Positions 1 through 11,530 of a stretch of 64,000 nt of DNA are shown here, in pieces. The stretch's first letter is position 1; every line of letters starts with the position of its first letter. Both the position numbers and the translations under genes were made by a program. The notes beneath the pieces were generated by a model. It worked only from the letters and a program-made list of their open reading frames with translations. It made no database searches and was not told where the DNA came from. Origin of the DNA: Bolinopsis microptera (Eukaryota > Ctenophora > Tentaculata > Lobata > Bolinopsidae); contig NC_087079.1 of NCBI RefSeq assembly GCF_026151205.1, positions 13,478,945 to 13,542,944 on the forward strand, in the 5' to 3' direction.

Positions 1-400
1 AAGCTGCTCAACTTACAGGTGATTTGCGGCGGTAGTTTTCTGAGAAAATGAGGTAATTGGTTAAAGGTTGCTTAGTTTTGAGTTTGCTGTATACATGAGG
101 TAATTGGTTGCGTAGAGCTATAGGTAGTGGTTCAACTATTTAACTATAGACCACAAACGGGCTATTATCTCCTTACATTAGGTTTGTAGCTCTGTTGCCG
201 CTGATGTTACTAATAAAAGAAAAGGCTAAGTTTTTATGAATGTCTCAGCAATTTCAAAAAAATCGAAAAAAAAACATATGGCATCTAGTATTTGTTACTT
301 AAATGGTTTCAACTTTCAAATATCACATGATACTCGACTTACTCGTCACTACACAGCGATGGTATGTGTAATTGCGTACCTAATAAAATTTGTGTCTCAG

Positions 401-1351
401 TTTAGAGTGATATTAGCGGCTGGACTTGGACTTTGGTGGCTGATTGAAATTCCAGCTCTGTCAAAATCGTCTCTTGGAGTAGTTCAGCATATCAATGGTA
501 CAAAAAACAAATTTCTCTAAGCGTATAAGGTGTGTCGAATTTCTCTATAGGTATATAAAGGTGTGTCGTGCTGATTGTAAAAATTCGTTTTTGAATCAAA
601 AATTTCACTAAATGAGTAAATAATTCAATAATGATTATTTCAGGATTTATCAATATACCTTTTGCTATCCTGACATTTTACACATTTGTAACTCAGAGGC
701 CAGAAGTTCTAGAAACATGGAATCATCATTTTCCGATAGGTAAGAAAATTTAAAAATCATGTTTGGGTAACGACTGTGGACGGACAGCTGGCATAGCAAT
801 ACTGATACCACTTCATCTTAATTTGTTAATTTCTACCACGTCAAATGAATTCTTTTAATCTCTGATTTTTAGCCCGAAAAGCAAAGAAAGAGGCTTCAAT
901 GGTGTGGAAATACTACATCTACCGTCCGGTAATGCAGAAACTGTTTAGACACCAAAGCAAATCGAAGAAAAGAAGTACATCCCCAGGTTCAACCCCAACC
1001 AACCCGCCAGGACCTGCTGAAGAAAGTGCAGCCCCTCTTGATGTGCCACCACGGCCCGCTCAGTATTTTAGCACTGAGGAGTCAATGGCGGGAGAATACG
1101 TAGAGTTTGAGGAACCGAACCACTACGTAAACGAGGTAGTGCTGGAAGAGGAGGGTGAACATGTGCCAGATTATGATATGCCACCAAAAGTGCCAGAATA
1201 CGATATGCCAGCACCACCACAACTAGCCGGAGTATCCAGTTATCAGCTAGGGGAACAGCAAGGATATGACAACCTACAGCGAGAAGAATCTCCCCTGTAC
1301 ATAGATCCTGTTGAGGAGGGCGGAAATGATTACACTTTGACTAGACTTTGA
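401..1351 (+). CDS. C-terminal exons of a family-B-like (secretin/adhesion/Methuselah type) 7TM receptor
   Basis: Three exons join in phase: 401-497, 644-739 and 873-1351, with AG acceptors and GT donors at each junction and a TGA stop at 1349-1351. The first exon encodes a hydrophobic helix with the core GLGLWWLIEIPAL, and the second encodes INIPFAILTFYTFVTQRPEV. These look like TM6 and TM7 of family B GPCRs, where a G-L-x-W motif in TM6 and a polar residue followed by F-x-T/V in TM7 are usual. The third exon begins with a basic juxtamembrane stretch and continues as a roughly 150-residue cytoplasmic tail rich in Pro, Glu and Tyr. The tail has a repeated YDMPxxxPEYDMP segment and several Tyr motifs (YVNE, YDNL, YTL). 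The receptor N-terminus lies outside the window. Bases 1-18 could be the end of an earlier exon, since CAG/GTGATT reads as a donor. The receptor class is inferred from two helices only. Confidence 0.6.
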
Positions 1352-2367
1352 AAATGTATTATAATTGTGATAGCAAATAGTGCAATATCAGGCTCAAAAA
1401 TAACCAATAACAATAACACTCGCTTCAAATAGTCGAAAATAATTCATCTGTTATGTGAGCGTCAGAAATTTAAACTGTTACTGATGCAAGGTGTAACATA
1501 AATATTAAAAAAGATTCTTTCCATGTACATTGTACTCCAAATCGATGGTAGACTTTTACAATCGTGGTCAATGGATTATAATTGTCAGATACGAAACAAT
1601 ATTAATTGTCAGATAATATTGAAAAACAGAGTTTTAACTTTTACTCAGTAAAAATTTTACTGCTTAAGGTTGAAGAAAAACATGGGATAGCATGATCAGG
1701 AGCTACTTTTAACGAACAAAAAACCAATTCTTACGCGATATAAGTAATCTGATAATATTATTGCCACTTAAAATATTCCCAAAATGTATTGTGAATTGTT
1801 GAAATTAAATTTAAGCTTTAAATTGTTCATCATTATCAAACTTCTAAACTAATTTCGTCAGAAAATAAAGTTGCACATAATTACTTCAATTAGATCAGTC
1901 CATGGGTACTAGTGCCTCTGTCAACATAGCCTATAAGCAGACAATATATTACAGTATTGATAATATATTTTTATATATTTTATAAACAAACAAAGTTAAA
2001 TATTCAAATCATAGGAAACAATACCCATATATATAATACAGTATACAGCATATATTACGTGTACTAATCATGTATAATAAGGAAAAATCTATAACAAAAT
2101 TAAGTGGTATTACTTAGTTAGTACATACATAAAATGTTCAACATGTGTAGTGTGCTGCATAGAGCAACTCAAACAACTAAATTTTTTTGAGCTTACAAAG
2201 GTTTAAATACTCGAAATACTATCCATAAAAGTCACATACAGCAACAAAATGAATAATATCAAAAATATCATTCTTCAGAGCAGAGGATGATCTCAAGAAA
2301 GATCTTCAGTGACTGAAAATTTGTCAAAATAAATCTGATTAGACAAGTCCTATGAAACCAGCTGTAC
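1352..2367. other. Convergent intergenic region, no gene seen
   Basis: AT-rich DNA between the stops of two convergent genes. An AATAAA at 1864-1869 could be a poly(A) signal for the upstream receptor gene. I see no ORF or repeat family here. Confidence 0.5.
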
Positions 2368-5263
2368 TCAGGATTTACTGGGTTGCAAGTTCCGTGAGTT
2401 GAAATGATGGGGACATCTACAATTATAATGAGGATGTCCATGTCCACATCCCATAACTGGTCTGCCAACTGGTTGCAGGGAAAGTGATGGTGATGTCATT
2501 CCAGCCTGGAGAAAGAAGGTGGTGAATACATTGGTTAACTGGAGAACTTTAAAAACTATGAACTGTCATAGTTATGAGGTGAAAAATTGCAACTTTGATC
2601 AATGCAAAGCTAAGTTTTCAATGAAACGATAAGTTTTATTTTACATTCCTTTAATCATAAATAAAATATGAGCTTAAACCACGAATTAGTTAACTAGAAG
2701 TAAACTTGAGCCTGAGGAAATATTCTTTGGTGATCGTATTTATATAATTATTTTAAAAACTTTATTTGGTTGTGAGTATTTTTATTATGGCAAGTTGTTG
2801 AATTTAGTGAGACAAGGTCAGTTTCTCTATTGTCTTAGAAAAATGTCTACTTTACAGTAGGCAATACCGAGTGGCAGGAATGAGGGACCAAAACGCTTGG
2901 GGCTAACAATGGCCCAAGTTGATAAGTTTGCATTTTATAAGTTTATAGGGATTAGAGTTATATGAGTAAAATCAGACCATCAGAACAAAACTTACCTTAG
3001 CTTTCCTGGGGTAGTTATGAAAGACGTTGCAGTTCTTGAGCAGCTGCTGGGTATCATTTAAACTCTGAAATTGTTTCGAATTAGTAATGGCATAATAGAT
3101 TTTTATGATTTCCGGCAGATTTAAGGATAAATGTCGATCTTTCTCAATTTCAGGAACCTTTTGTAAAGTATTATTAAAACTTTAAAAACGATAACAGATG
3201 TTTAGTACTCACAACAAAGTCGTCAAAAGGATCTAGTAAACTTGAAGAAAATAAAGACTGTTGCTGGCTGCGCTCGCGCTTGCTATTTTGACATCTAACA
3301 GAGGAATTTACATAATCTGTGGTCTTGCAATTTCGACTTTGAATACGAATTTCTTTCTCTTCATAATTATAAGCCACATTAAGGTTTTTAGAATGATGAT
3401 TGGGAGATTTGACAGACAAAATATCCTCTGAGGTAAAGTTTTGTATATCTGACTCCAGCTCTGCGGCCACAATATTGAGCATTTCTTTGTATTGAGTGCT
3501 GCAATCAAGGGCTGAAAAAGTCGTATTAAGCTCATGTCATTGTTAATTCATGTAATATATAAATATAATTAAATATGATACGTTTGGGACATCAGGAGGT
3601 GTCTGCTAAGCGGCAAAAGCAACAAAAGTGACAAAGATTGATTTTTTTGATTGGGAACTGGGTTTTACTACCCCAGTTAATGTTTACTAAAATAGATATT
3701 GAACAGCAATTTAATAAGATAAAAATCGTACCAGCGTACTTTAAAATCTGTATGATTCATGAAATTAAAAGTAGCTATGACCATTAAGAGTTAAATATAT
3801 TGTTTATATTCCCCATCATGGACTAGTGGCTCAACAAAACTGCGTCGGAAATTAAAGCTCAGCTAAAGCCTGAAGACTATTCAGTCTTGTATAGAAAATA
3901 ACTACAGCTACCAATATGTCCCTCACAAACATGGTCCAAAACATATCAAAACAGCACACGAAACACACACTCAAAAAAAAGTTGTCAACCGTTGCTCTCA
4001 TCGGCACAATAAATTTGCCCGTCCTTTATGTAAAACTTTTTGGTCGGTTCTGCAAGTGCCCGCTTCTTCATGTCCTGTACCAGATCTTTCCGGAGCTTCC
4101 TCTGTTCGACAGACCGATCAGGGCTCAAGAAAACTGTCTTAAACTTCTCACTCTGCCGCAGGTTCCTGGCATTCCTCAGAATCTGATCAACGATGAGCGA
4201 GTTTGAGGTGATAACTTTAACTGGTCGCGTTGAGTCAACCGTTTTCTTTTTTCCTATTCTCTGAGCCTCTACTTTTGGCTTTATGCCAATAGTTTCCAGA
4301 ACTTCACTGACTTGAGATTCGAGCTTCTCTTCTTTTTCCTCAGGCAGACCGAAGATAAGAAGGTTCCTGCTGCGGTCCTCCTCTGCAACAATAGTCTTGA
4401 CTACAGACGTCAATGCTTCCGGGCTGATTACTGGAGACTGTGCTGGCCAACTTTGAACGACAGAGCTGTAAGATTGGAACTCCGCTTTCACTGAATCAGC
4501 AACTGAACTTGACACAGTTTTCTTCATCGCTTCAAGTTGCTCAATCTTGCAAGCTGATAGCTCGGCCTGAACACTGATAACCTGCTCTTGCTTCTCAATT
4601 AACTGACCCTGAAGTCTGGTCAACACATTCTTATACGTTTCAACGGTCTCCATAAGATAGTTCGTATACTCAAAAGATCGACCACACACATCGACAATCT
4701 CCGGCTTATTCAGTCTGTTGAAGTTCTTAGCGTCCGCAATGTCCTTTAACTTTCCGTACGGCTTGCCAAATTTCTTCAGAGTCTCTTTGCTCCAGGTGAA
4801 CATCTCATTCCACATGTAATTGATACTTTCCAAGTCCAAATCTGCCATCGTAAAGATCAGCACAACAAGCTAGCAGCGCAGTAGCGTTGCAATTATCAAG
4901 AGATAAGCAGTGCGATAACGAGAGCTAACAATTTTAAAACGGCAGTGAGAGTGTATTTCGACTAATGAAAGTGTCCCTGACACAGCCAAGAGCACTTCCA
5001 AGCTGTTTAATTAGTCAACGATCTGTGCATATTTTTCAGGTATTGCAAAAGAAAATACACTCGTCTCGGCAATGCAGTATAATTTCAACAAAATAGTAAT
5101 TCAGCAGCACAAAAGCAGTACAATTTTAACAAAATAGTAATTCAACAGTACATATTCCTCTACTTACATGGTGAGGAGAGTATAGTTTGTAATTTGAGAA
5201 GACTATTGTCCCATATGTGTTCGTGAGGATACAGCTGTTCCACAATTACTCTTGGTTTCATAG
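2368..5263 (-). CDS. Unrecognised 199-aa protein, four exons
   Basis: Four minus-strand exons splice in consistent phase: 5263-5168 (ATG at 5261-5259), 3511-3213, 3064-2996 and 2505-2368 (TGA). All introns are GT-AG. The coding length from the ATG is 600 nt, giving 199 residues. The N-terminus begins MKPRVIVEQLYPHEHIW. The middle is polar, with a Ser/Gln-rich stretch before LLDPFDDFV. The C-terminus carries a compact Cys/His cluster (MGCGHGHPHYNCRCPHHF, about residues 172-189) that could bind a metal. I do not recognise the family and assign no function. The first exon starts two bases before the ATG, so an upstream 5' UTR or coding exon may exist. The first intron (5167-3512) contains a LINE ORF1 on the same strand. 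Phase agreement across four exons is the main support. Confidence 0.62.
3985..4863 (-). mobile_element. LINE-type ORF1 protein (292 aa) without a reverse transcriptase beside it
   Basis: The uninterrupted 292-residue frame has a polar N-terminal region, a heptad-like coiled coil at about residues 75-120 (rich in L, E and Q), and a segment beginning SRNLLIFGLPEE at about residue 167. That segment is typical of the RRM-like domain of non-LTR retrotransposon ORF1 proteins. A basic C-terminal part follows (KKRALAEPTKKFYIKDGQ). ORF1p of this kind binds RNA and packages the element transcript. No RT or endonuclease frame follows downstream on the minus strand, so this is a 3'-deleted copy, a non-autonomous ORF1-only element, or possibly a domesticated gene. 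It lies inside the first intron of the 199-aa gene in the same orientation. The intact frame suggests it is recent or under selection. Confidence 0.6.
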
Positions 5264-5620
5264 CTGGCAAAATAAATCATCTTATTTATAAACAAGTAAC
5301 GACAAAATTATAATGATATAACAGTGATACTTCTAAAATTGACTGCGGCTGCAGTAACTGGTTCTCATCCAGGCCAGTTGGACATTGTTGTACTTTCCAA
5401 GTGTGCACTGAATAAGTGAGTTTGCTGTGTGACACAGTTATCCTGTGCTTTGTGAACAGTGTAGTAGTTTTAAGTACTGTGTTTACAGTACACAGCAATG
5501 TAGATGCACTAAAGCGGTACCCCAAGAAGATTCCTGATCTTTATGCAGGACCCTTCCTCATTTAAATCTTGATCACGTTTCTGATCATTCGGCTGATCCG
5601 ACCGGACGAAGAGACAGTAC

Positions 5621-5990
5621 ACAGATAAAGTAAAGTAAAGTAAAACTAAAGTAAAATTTATGACATCAAATCATCACATATGTCTACAAAATATCATCGC
5701 ACTATGTGAAAAAAATATATAACAAATATTTCCCCACCAACATTAATAATTTATCAAATACAATATTTAAAAACAATTTATCAAAACGTTATCTTATTTT
5801 AAAAACCTAATCAAACTTCCCAGTGGAATAAAGATTTATAAAACGCTTCTTTGCAATATAAGGATGAAACCAAAGATAATCGTTATGTCTTTATTACTGA
5901 CATAACTGGCTCCCTCAATTCTTACTAAAATTTCATTAGAAACATTCTAAAAAAGCAATCATTTGTAATACTTTTAGAAATTGAAATAAA
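5621..5990 (-). mobile_element. 3' end of a CR1/L2-like LINE family (copy 1)
   Basis: A short (TAAAG)n tail at 5621-5645 is followed by about 350 bp that closely match 10385-10680. Shared blocks include TTCCCAGTGGAATAAAGATTT and GATGAAACCAAAGATA. The inner part also resembles 18380-18480, just beyond the RT C-terminus of another copy. The low-coordinate microsatellite is the 3' terminus, so the element reads on the minus strand and is 5' truncated. Confidence 0.55.
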
Positions 5991-6451
5991 TTTTCGTGCA
6001 CATACAGAATGAATGGTTAATAATTTAATATATATGTAGACCAAGGTCTATGCACGGGATGCTTCCTGGAAGAATCCAGTTCTTTTAGCGGGGCACCCTA
6101 CCTAAAGCCAAATTGAGATATAATAATCATATTCCTAAGAAATAATCAGAAATCGAATAACAATCAAATAATATGATATATAGGAGTAGTAACCATATTT
6201 ACTATGCAAAATGCCCCAACCACATAGTGTAAATTTATATAGAATTCAAATTCCATATCATCATTAAACCTCAATAGTCAATATAATAATATAATAATAA
6301 TAAGTAGGAATTTATACATCGCTTTATAGCCATAAAGAACTCAAAACCCAAAGATTCAGTTCAAACCATCTAAAGCGACTCATGAGTAACATATACATAA
6401 GAACTTATTTTTATGAAGTATGGATTTTATGAGAGAGGTAATACATGATAC

Positions 6452-7784
6452 TTATACAAATACGTTTTCAAAGAGATGAGTTTTTAGTTTCTTTTTAAAT
6501 AAGACGATATCAGTTAGTGTTCTCAATTGATAAGGAAGCTGATTCCAAACAGAGGGTCCGCAGTAGCTGAAACTTCTCTCGGTTTTACTATAGTTTGAAA
6601 TAGGAGGAACATTTAGGAGGAAATAGTCTTCTTCAGTTCTTAGTACACGTACAGGTTGACTCTTGATGTCAATACATTTGGTGATATACTCCGGCGCTAT
6701 GTTGTTGACGCATTTGAACACGGTTAGAGCAATCTTATACTCTATTCGTTGTCGTATTGGAAGAAAATGGGCTTTTTTCAGGAATGGAGTGACACTGTCC
6801 CATTTTTTGATAGCTTTCCAACCAAACAAGAATCGAACACAGGAATTTTGTACCTTCTGGAGTTTCTTTATGAGAAGATCGGGTAAACCGTATAGGAGTC
6901 CATTGCAGTAGTCTAGTTTTGAAAAGATCAAGCAGTGAATGAGCTGTCTTTTTAGATCATAGTTAAGCTTTGAGCCTATAACTCGAAGGTTCCTCAGATG
7001 GATGTTGCAGCAACTGATAATTGAATTTATTTGATCTTCAAATGTTAGGAATTGATCAAATAGGACACCTAAACTTTTCACTGTGCGGGATGCATCCACT
7101 GGGTCAGCTGCATTGTCAAGTTGTATTGAATCGACTGGACATGAAGAGTAACTGTTCTTGGTCTGTACTACAAGAGCTTCTGTTTTGTTTTGGTTCAGTT
7201 TGAGTTTATTTTGGGTCATCCAGGTTTTAATATCTTCAAAACAATTTGTTATTCTCTCTTCGATTGTTGACAGATCTCGAAATAGTGGGTTAAACTCAAT
7301 GTACAGTTGAGTGTCATCTGCGTACATGTGGATGTTAAATCCATGTCTCTTTGCGATCTGATTGAGCTCCTTTGTGTAAAGTATAAACAGAATTGGACCT
7401 AGAATTGAACCTTGCGGGACTCCAATTCTAAGGAAGCATCTCTTTGATCTTGATTTATCAATAGTTACTGTGAAGGATCTGTTATTAAGGTATGATGTAA
7501 ACCATTCGAGAACAGTACCTTCAAAACCAAAGTCCTTTTTTAGTTTTTTTAGGAGCAAGTGATGATTTACAGTATCAAAAGCAGCACTGAGGTCCAAAAG
7601 GAGGAGGATAACCTTGCTTTTCATGTCACTGATACAAAGAAGATCATTGTAGATGGTAAGGGTTGCAGTTTCGCAGCTATGATTTGACCTATAACCACTT
7701 TGATGCTCAGCATGAAGATTGTGATAGTCAAGATGTTTGGTCCAAGCAAAATTAAATAACTTCTTATATACCTTACTGTCATAC
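6452..7784 (-). mobile_element. 5'-truncated LINE reverse transcriptase (CR1/jockey-like)
   Basis: The 390-residue ATG frame extends upstream without a stop to about 7784, where HQSGYRSNHSCETATL, the conserved RT block before the first catalytic Asp, is read. Catalytic RT motifs are present: LLLLDLSAAFDTV (first Asp), VPQGSILGP, and MYADDTQLY (the YADD box). The C-terminal part matches the usual LINE RT thumb and tail, with SYCGPSVWNQLP near the end. Endonuclease and ORF1 are absent. This is a dead, 5'-truncated insertion whose remaining frame is still open. Confidence 0.85.
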
Positions 7785-8097
7785 TACAAATTAATTAAAC
7801 ATTTAAAATCTGTTAACCAGAGAATAAATCTCTAAACCTAATGCAAGTGAAATAATTTAGATGCAATAATGAATGCCTAATGTGAGTATCATCTGTCAAT
7901 GTCCTTGCAAAACAGTCTGTACAAGAGATATGAGTAACTAATATAGAAGAAAAAACAGGAAGTTGTCGTCTGTTGAAAAATAAATAAAATATCTAGAATA
8001 TAAATTAGAATATAAAATAACATTCAGTCAATGTGTCGTCAATAAACTGTACAATTATCAAATGTTAAAACTGGGTGATACAGTCACCAAAAATAAA

Positions 8098-8200
8098 TAC
8101 TAAGTATAATAAGTTAATAGATTAAATGTGGTCTATAAAACTACCACTAGGTATAATAGGTCAATAAATTAAAAGTGGTTTATAAAACTACCACTGTGCG
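8098..8200 (-). repeat. Tandem 3' terminal repeat of the neighbouring LINE
   Basis: About two copies of a unit of roughly 50 bp containing GTGGTTTATAAAACTACCAC lie about 130 bp beyond the stop of the RT frame at 8330. LINEs of this type often end in short tandem units, so this probably marks the 3' end of that element. Confidence 0.45.
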
Positions 8201-8329
8201 AACCCCTTCTCCAGTTAAAACATGTCAGTCATGTGCAAAATCAATCAGAATGGTACGGTGGTAAAAAAGGGAATATCCTTTCGATACATCAATTATATAT
8301 GCCTCAGATTTAAAAGAATTAGAAGATAC

Positions 8330-9745
8330 TTAGTTATCGTCGACTATGATTGCAGTGTAAAATTTGTCATATGAATTGTTGACGGTATAATTAGGGTCTG
8401 TTGTTATAGATGAGAGTAGCTGTTTCTTATACGAATCACTAAAGCTTTTAACATCGGGCAGATTTCGTAGATCTGTTGGAACATTATTCCAACATTTTGC
8501 CCCCAAGTATTGAAAGTTTTTATGTGATGTTGATCTATTAACATATAGGTTGCAGCTTTCGCCGCTCCTACTACCTCCTGATATGTAACTAAATTTGTTC
8601 ATAAAGTTTGTAGGACAATTGTCATGGATGATTCTAAACATATAATTTGACAGATGGAGTTGTCGTCTAAGATGGAGTGGTAACCATTTCATGTCTCTAT
8701 AAAAATTAAGGCTGCTCTCTGTTTGTGGAACGTTGAGAGCTATTTTGGCTACCTTTTTGTACAGAGTGTCAAGTTCAGCAAGTTTTGTCTTGCCAGCTCT
8801 ACAATAGATCGTGTCTAAATAATTGAATTGTGGCAACATGAGTGCATTGGCAAACATTTTCCTATATTTAATGGGTAGCAGTGCTTTACTTCTATACATG
8901 GCACCAATTCTCTTCATGACCTTCCTAATAATATAATCTACATGGCTTTTGAAGTTTAATTTACTATCTAGAATGAGGCCAAGATATTTTGTCTCTTTGC
9001 ACTCCTTGATTGTGAAAGTTACCTCATTACATTCAATGGTTAATTCATCATGTTGATCAACAGAATCAAACAATAGGAATTCAGTCTTCTTTTCATTGAG
9101 TGATAATTTATTAACACTGAGCCATTTAAAGATTGTCATAAGTTCTATTTTCATGTTTATAAATGTGCTTCTGCAGGTTTGATCAAAAAATAGTGCACCA
9201 TCATCTGCAAATAGAAAGGGCTTAGATAGGTTACAGGCATAAATGATGTCATTTATGAAGATACTAAATAATATAGGCCCAATGATGCTTCCTTGTGGTA
9301 CACCACTCAGAACTTCTAAAAATGAGCTTAGTTTGCCATTGATCCTTGTGCATTGATATCTACAAGATAAGAAGTTCTTAAACCAGGTTAAAGCAATGCC
9401 ACCAATTCCATAAAGTGCCAATTTTTGAAGCAATATTTCATGATTCACTGTGTCAAAGGCCTTCTTAAGATCAAGAAAGATGATTCCTGGTTTATAAGAC
9501 TTAGATTTACTCATATATATTTCGTCCATCAGATCGTACATCAAATAAGTTGTGGAGTGATTTTTCCGAAAGCTATATTGATGCCGGATGAAAAGTTTGT
9601 TCTCTTCCATGTAATCAGTGAGTTGCTTGCCGACAAAGTATTCTATAAGTTTTCCTACAAGTGGAAGGATGGATATTGGCCTGTAATTATTAGGATCATC
9701 TTTAATTCCTGCCTTATGGATGGGAGTTACTCTAGCTTTTTTACA
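8330..9745 (-). mobile_element. 5'-truncated LINE reverse transcriptase (jockey/CR1-like)
   Basis: A 426-residue frame continues upstream of its first ATG to about 9745 and includes NNYRPISILPLVGKLIE, the classical RT block 1. Catalytic motifs are IIFLDLKKAFDTV, VPQGSIIGP and LFADDGALF (a FADD variant). The C-terminal region reads LGAKCWNNVPTDLRNLP, the usual end of this RT type. Endonuclease and ORF1 are missing. At about 9745 the sequence changes abruptly into the C-terminus of a different LINE family, so this is a truncation point or nested insertion. Confidence 0.85.
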
Positions 9746-10020
9746 AAGGTATCTTTCTTAAATCCTTCTAATTTAATTTTAAAGCCTAAAACTGTCACAG
9801 AATTCTTGCCGTCCGGGGGGGAGTTTGTTCCAATATGGAATAGCTCGCTCCGGGAGAAAATACTTCTGTGTTCTGAATATTCTTGATTTTAGTTAAACTT
9901 CTACTATACTATACTTCTACTATACTTATACTATACTACTTCTATTGCTTGAAACAAGATTAAGACCGACTCTGCTAATTCAAAACATTAGATATCCAAT
10001 GGATACTTAGTTACTCCCTA
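9746..10020 (-). mobile_element. Fragment of a LINE RT C-terminal region (same family as 18354-18752)
   Basis: The minus strand matches 18480-18660 closely. Both copies contain the coding segment around GLNLVSxNR and the LExFKK stretch. Here it is corrupted by a TATACTTCTAC-type tandem expansion (9890-9945) and a C/G run (9811-9822). It abuts the RT at 8330-9745 and the tRNA-like SINE head. Confidence 0.5.
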
Positions 10021-10033
10021 GTATAGATTATGT

Positions 10034-10102
10034 GACACTGTGATTCGAACCTGAAAACTTCTGGGCGTAAGGCGGAAGCTCTAACCACTAGGCCACCTAC
10101 CC
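10034..10102 (-). mobile_element. tRNA-derived SINE head with pol III A and B boxes
   Basis: The minus strand reads a tRNA-like start (GGGTAGGTGGCCTAGTGG) with an A box TGGCCTAGTGG (10095-10085) and a B box GGTTCGAATC (10051-10042), about 34 bases apart as in tRNA genes. Acceptor and T stems do not pair, so it is a SINE promoter region rather than a working tRNA gene. Its 3' body runs into LINE-derived sequence. Confidence 0.6.
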
Positions 10103-10384
10103 ATAGTAGGTAGAAAGGGTACTGCCAATAAAAACACTGTACAAGTTACCTTTTATTTAGGACACATACATTTAAATATCGCTGCGCGATATTTAAATCA
10201 TCCACATGTATATATTCAGTTATGGAAAATGTTAATAATAATAGCATGAAAAGTCAGACGAAAATAAAATATTTAAGGAGTCTTTAAAGCATTTACAGCT
10301 AGTTACAGGGAACGTTTTTATTGCTTACAGAGCTAAAAAGTTTGTTCGATCCAACCCAGCAAACCTTACTGGCTGGCCGTGTTA

Positions 10385-10680
10385 CTAAGTAAGTAAGTAA
10401 GTAAGTAAATATTATGACATAACATCATCACAAGTGTCTACAAAATATCATTGCACTAAATAAAAAAAAATAATTTAAATAATTATATTTTTCCATCAAC
10501 ATTAATAATTTATCAAATTCAATTTTATTAATTAATAAAATCTAATACATTATCTATAAATAATTCATTAATACTTCCCAGTGGAATAAAGATTTATGAA
10601 ACGCTTCTTTGCCACAAAAGGATGAAACCAAAGATATTCATTATGTGTCTCCTTATTAGTGAAACAAATTTTTTAGTGAA
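10385..10680 (-). mobile_element. 3' end of the CR1/L2-like LINE family (copy 2)
   Basis: A (TAAG)n tail at 10385-10408 is followed by sequence colinear with 5645-5890, including GTGGAATAAAGATTTAT and ATGAAACCAAAGATA. This is a second 5'-truncated copy in the same orientation. Confidence 0.55.
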
Positions 10681-10699
10681 ACAAATTTAAAATTTTATC

Positions 10700-11486
10700 C
10701 TTTATTTTACAATCATAATATAATAATATTTATAAGCCTCCGTTTTGAAAGTTTTAAATTTTAATACATTCACATTTCTATTTAAAATTCAATTTTATGT
10801 ACAAGTCAATAACTGGCCGCCAAAGCCGCGCATTCTTGAAAACAGGATTAACTTGATTATAGTTATACGACTATGTAAATTTAAAACTATCCGTGGTTTT
10901 TTCTTTAAAATAAATAAGTTATAATTTACCTAAGTCCAAAGCCAGCTTTGAAAAATTTACTATTAAATCATAATATATCGTCAACTTTAAATATTTACAA
11001 TGCAACAATTCATTAATCTGTAAACACGCGTACTCCAGCCCCTTAACGCATAAATTGTTATGCGGCGCGGCTCAAGCCGCGCACGCACGTATTATTTTAT
11101 ACTGTTTGCTTTCTAATAAATATCGTGCCAATGTGTACGTCTAAATTGTAAACGTTCATGTTTTGTGTAAAGTGAATCCAATTGGGACTAGTGACAAGGA
11201 TAAGGACCCAAGTGCCTGTACGGCTTTTTCGGACCCCTGTGGACCACTACTCTTGAAATCACTCTACAACATTGAACATCTATATCTACTACGTCATTTG
11301 GCAATTATTGTCATTAATCTAACTTTCTAATTAATTGCCGAGGGGGAAGAGTAAACGCTTCACATTAAAATTCAATATACAAAATTCAAAACCATCAATA
11401 CGGTATTAAATATTATGGACAAATCTATAGATCTATTTCGTAGTCATATATTCACATGATTTGCTTTATATTATTTTAATACTGTA
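10700..11486. other. Region before the two-ORF LINE; probably includes its 5' UTR
   Basis: AT-rich sequence with two CG-rich patches (10815-10840, 11060-11090). A 45-nt upstream ORF starts at 11487 and its TAG stop (11529-11531) overlaps the first base of the open ORF1 frame. I cannot place the 5' end of the LINE. Confidence 0.3.
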
Positions 11487-11530
11487 ATGAGCTTGCTGAA
11501 AATGGGCTTGCTGAAAATGTTTGTGCTGTA

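Noticed and set aside
10034-10102. A functional tRNA gene on the minus strand
   Set aside because: A and B boxes are present, but acceptor and T stems do not pair, so it is a SINE promoter remnant.
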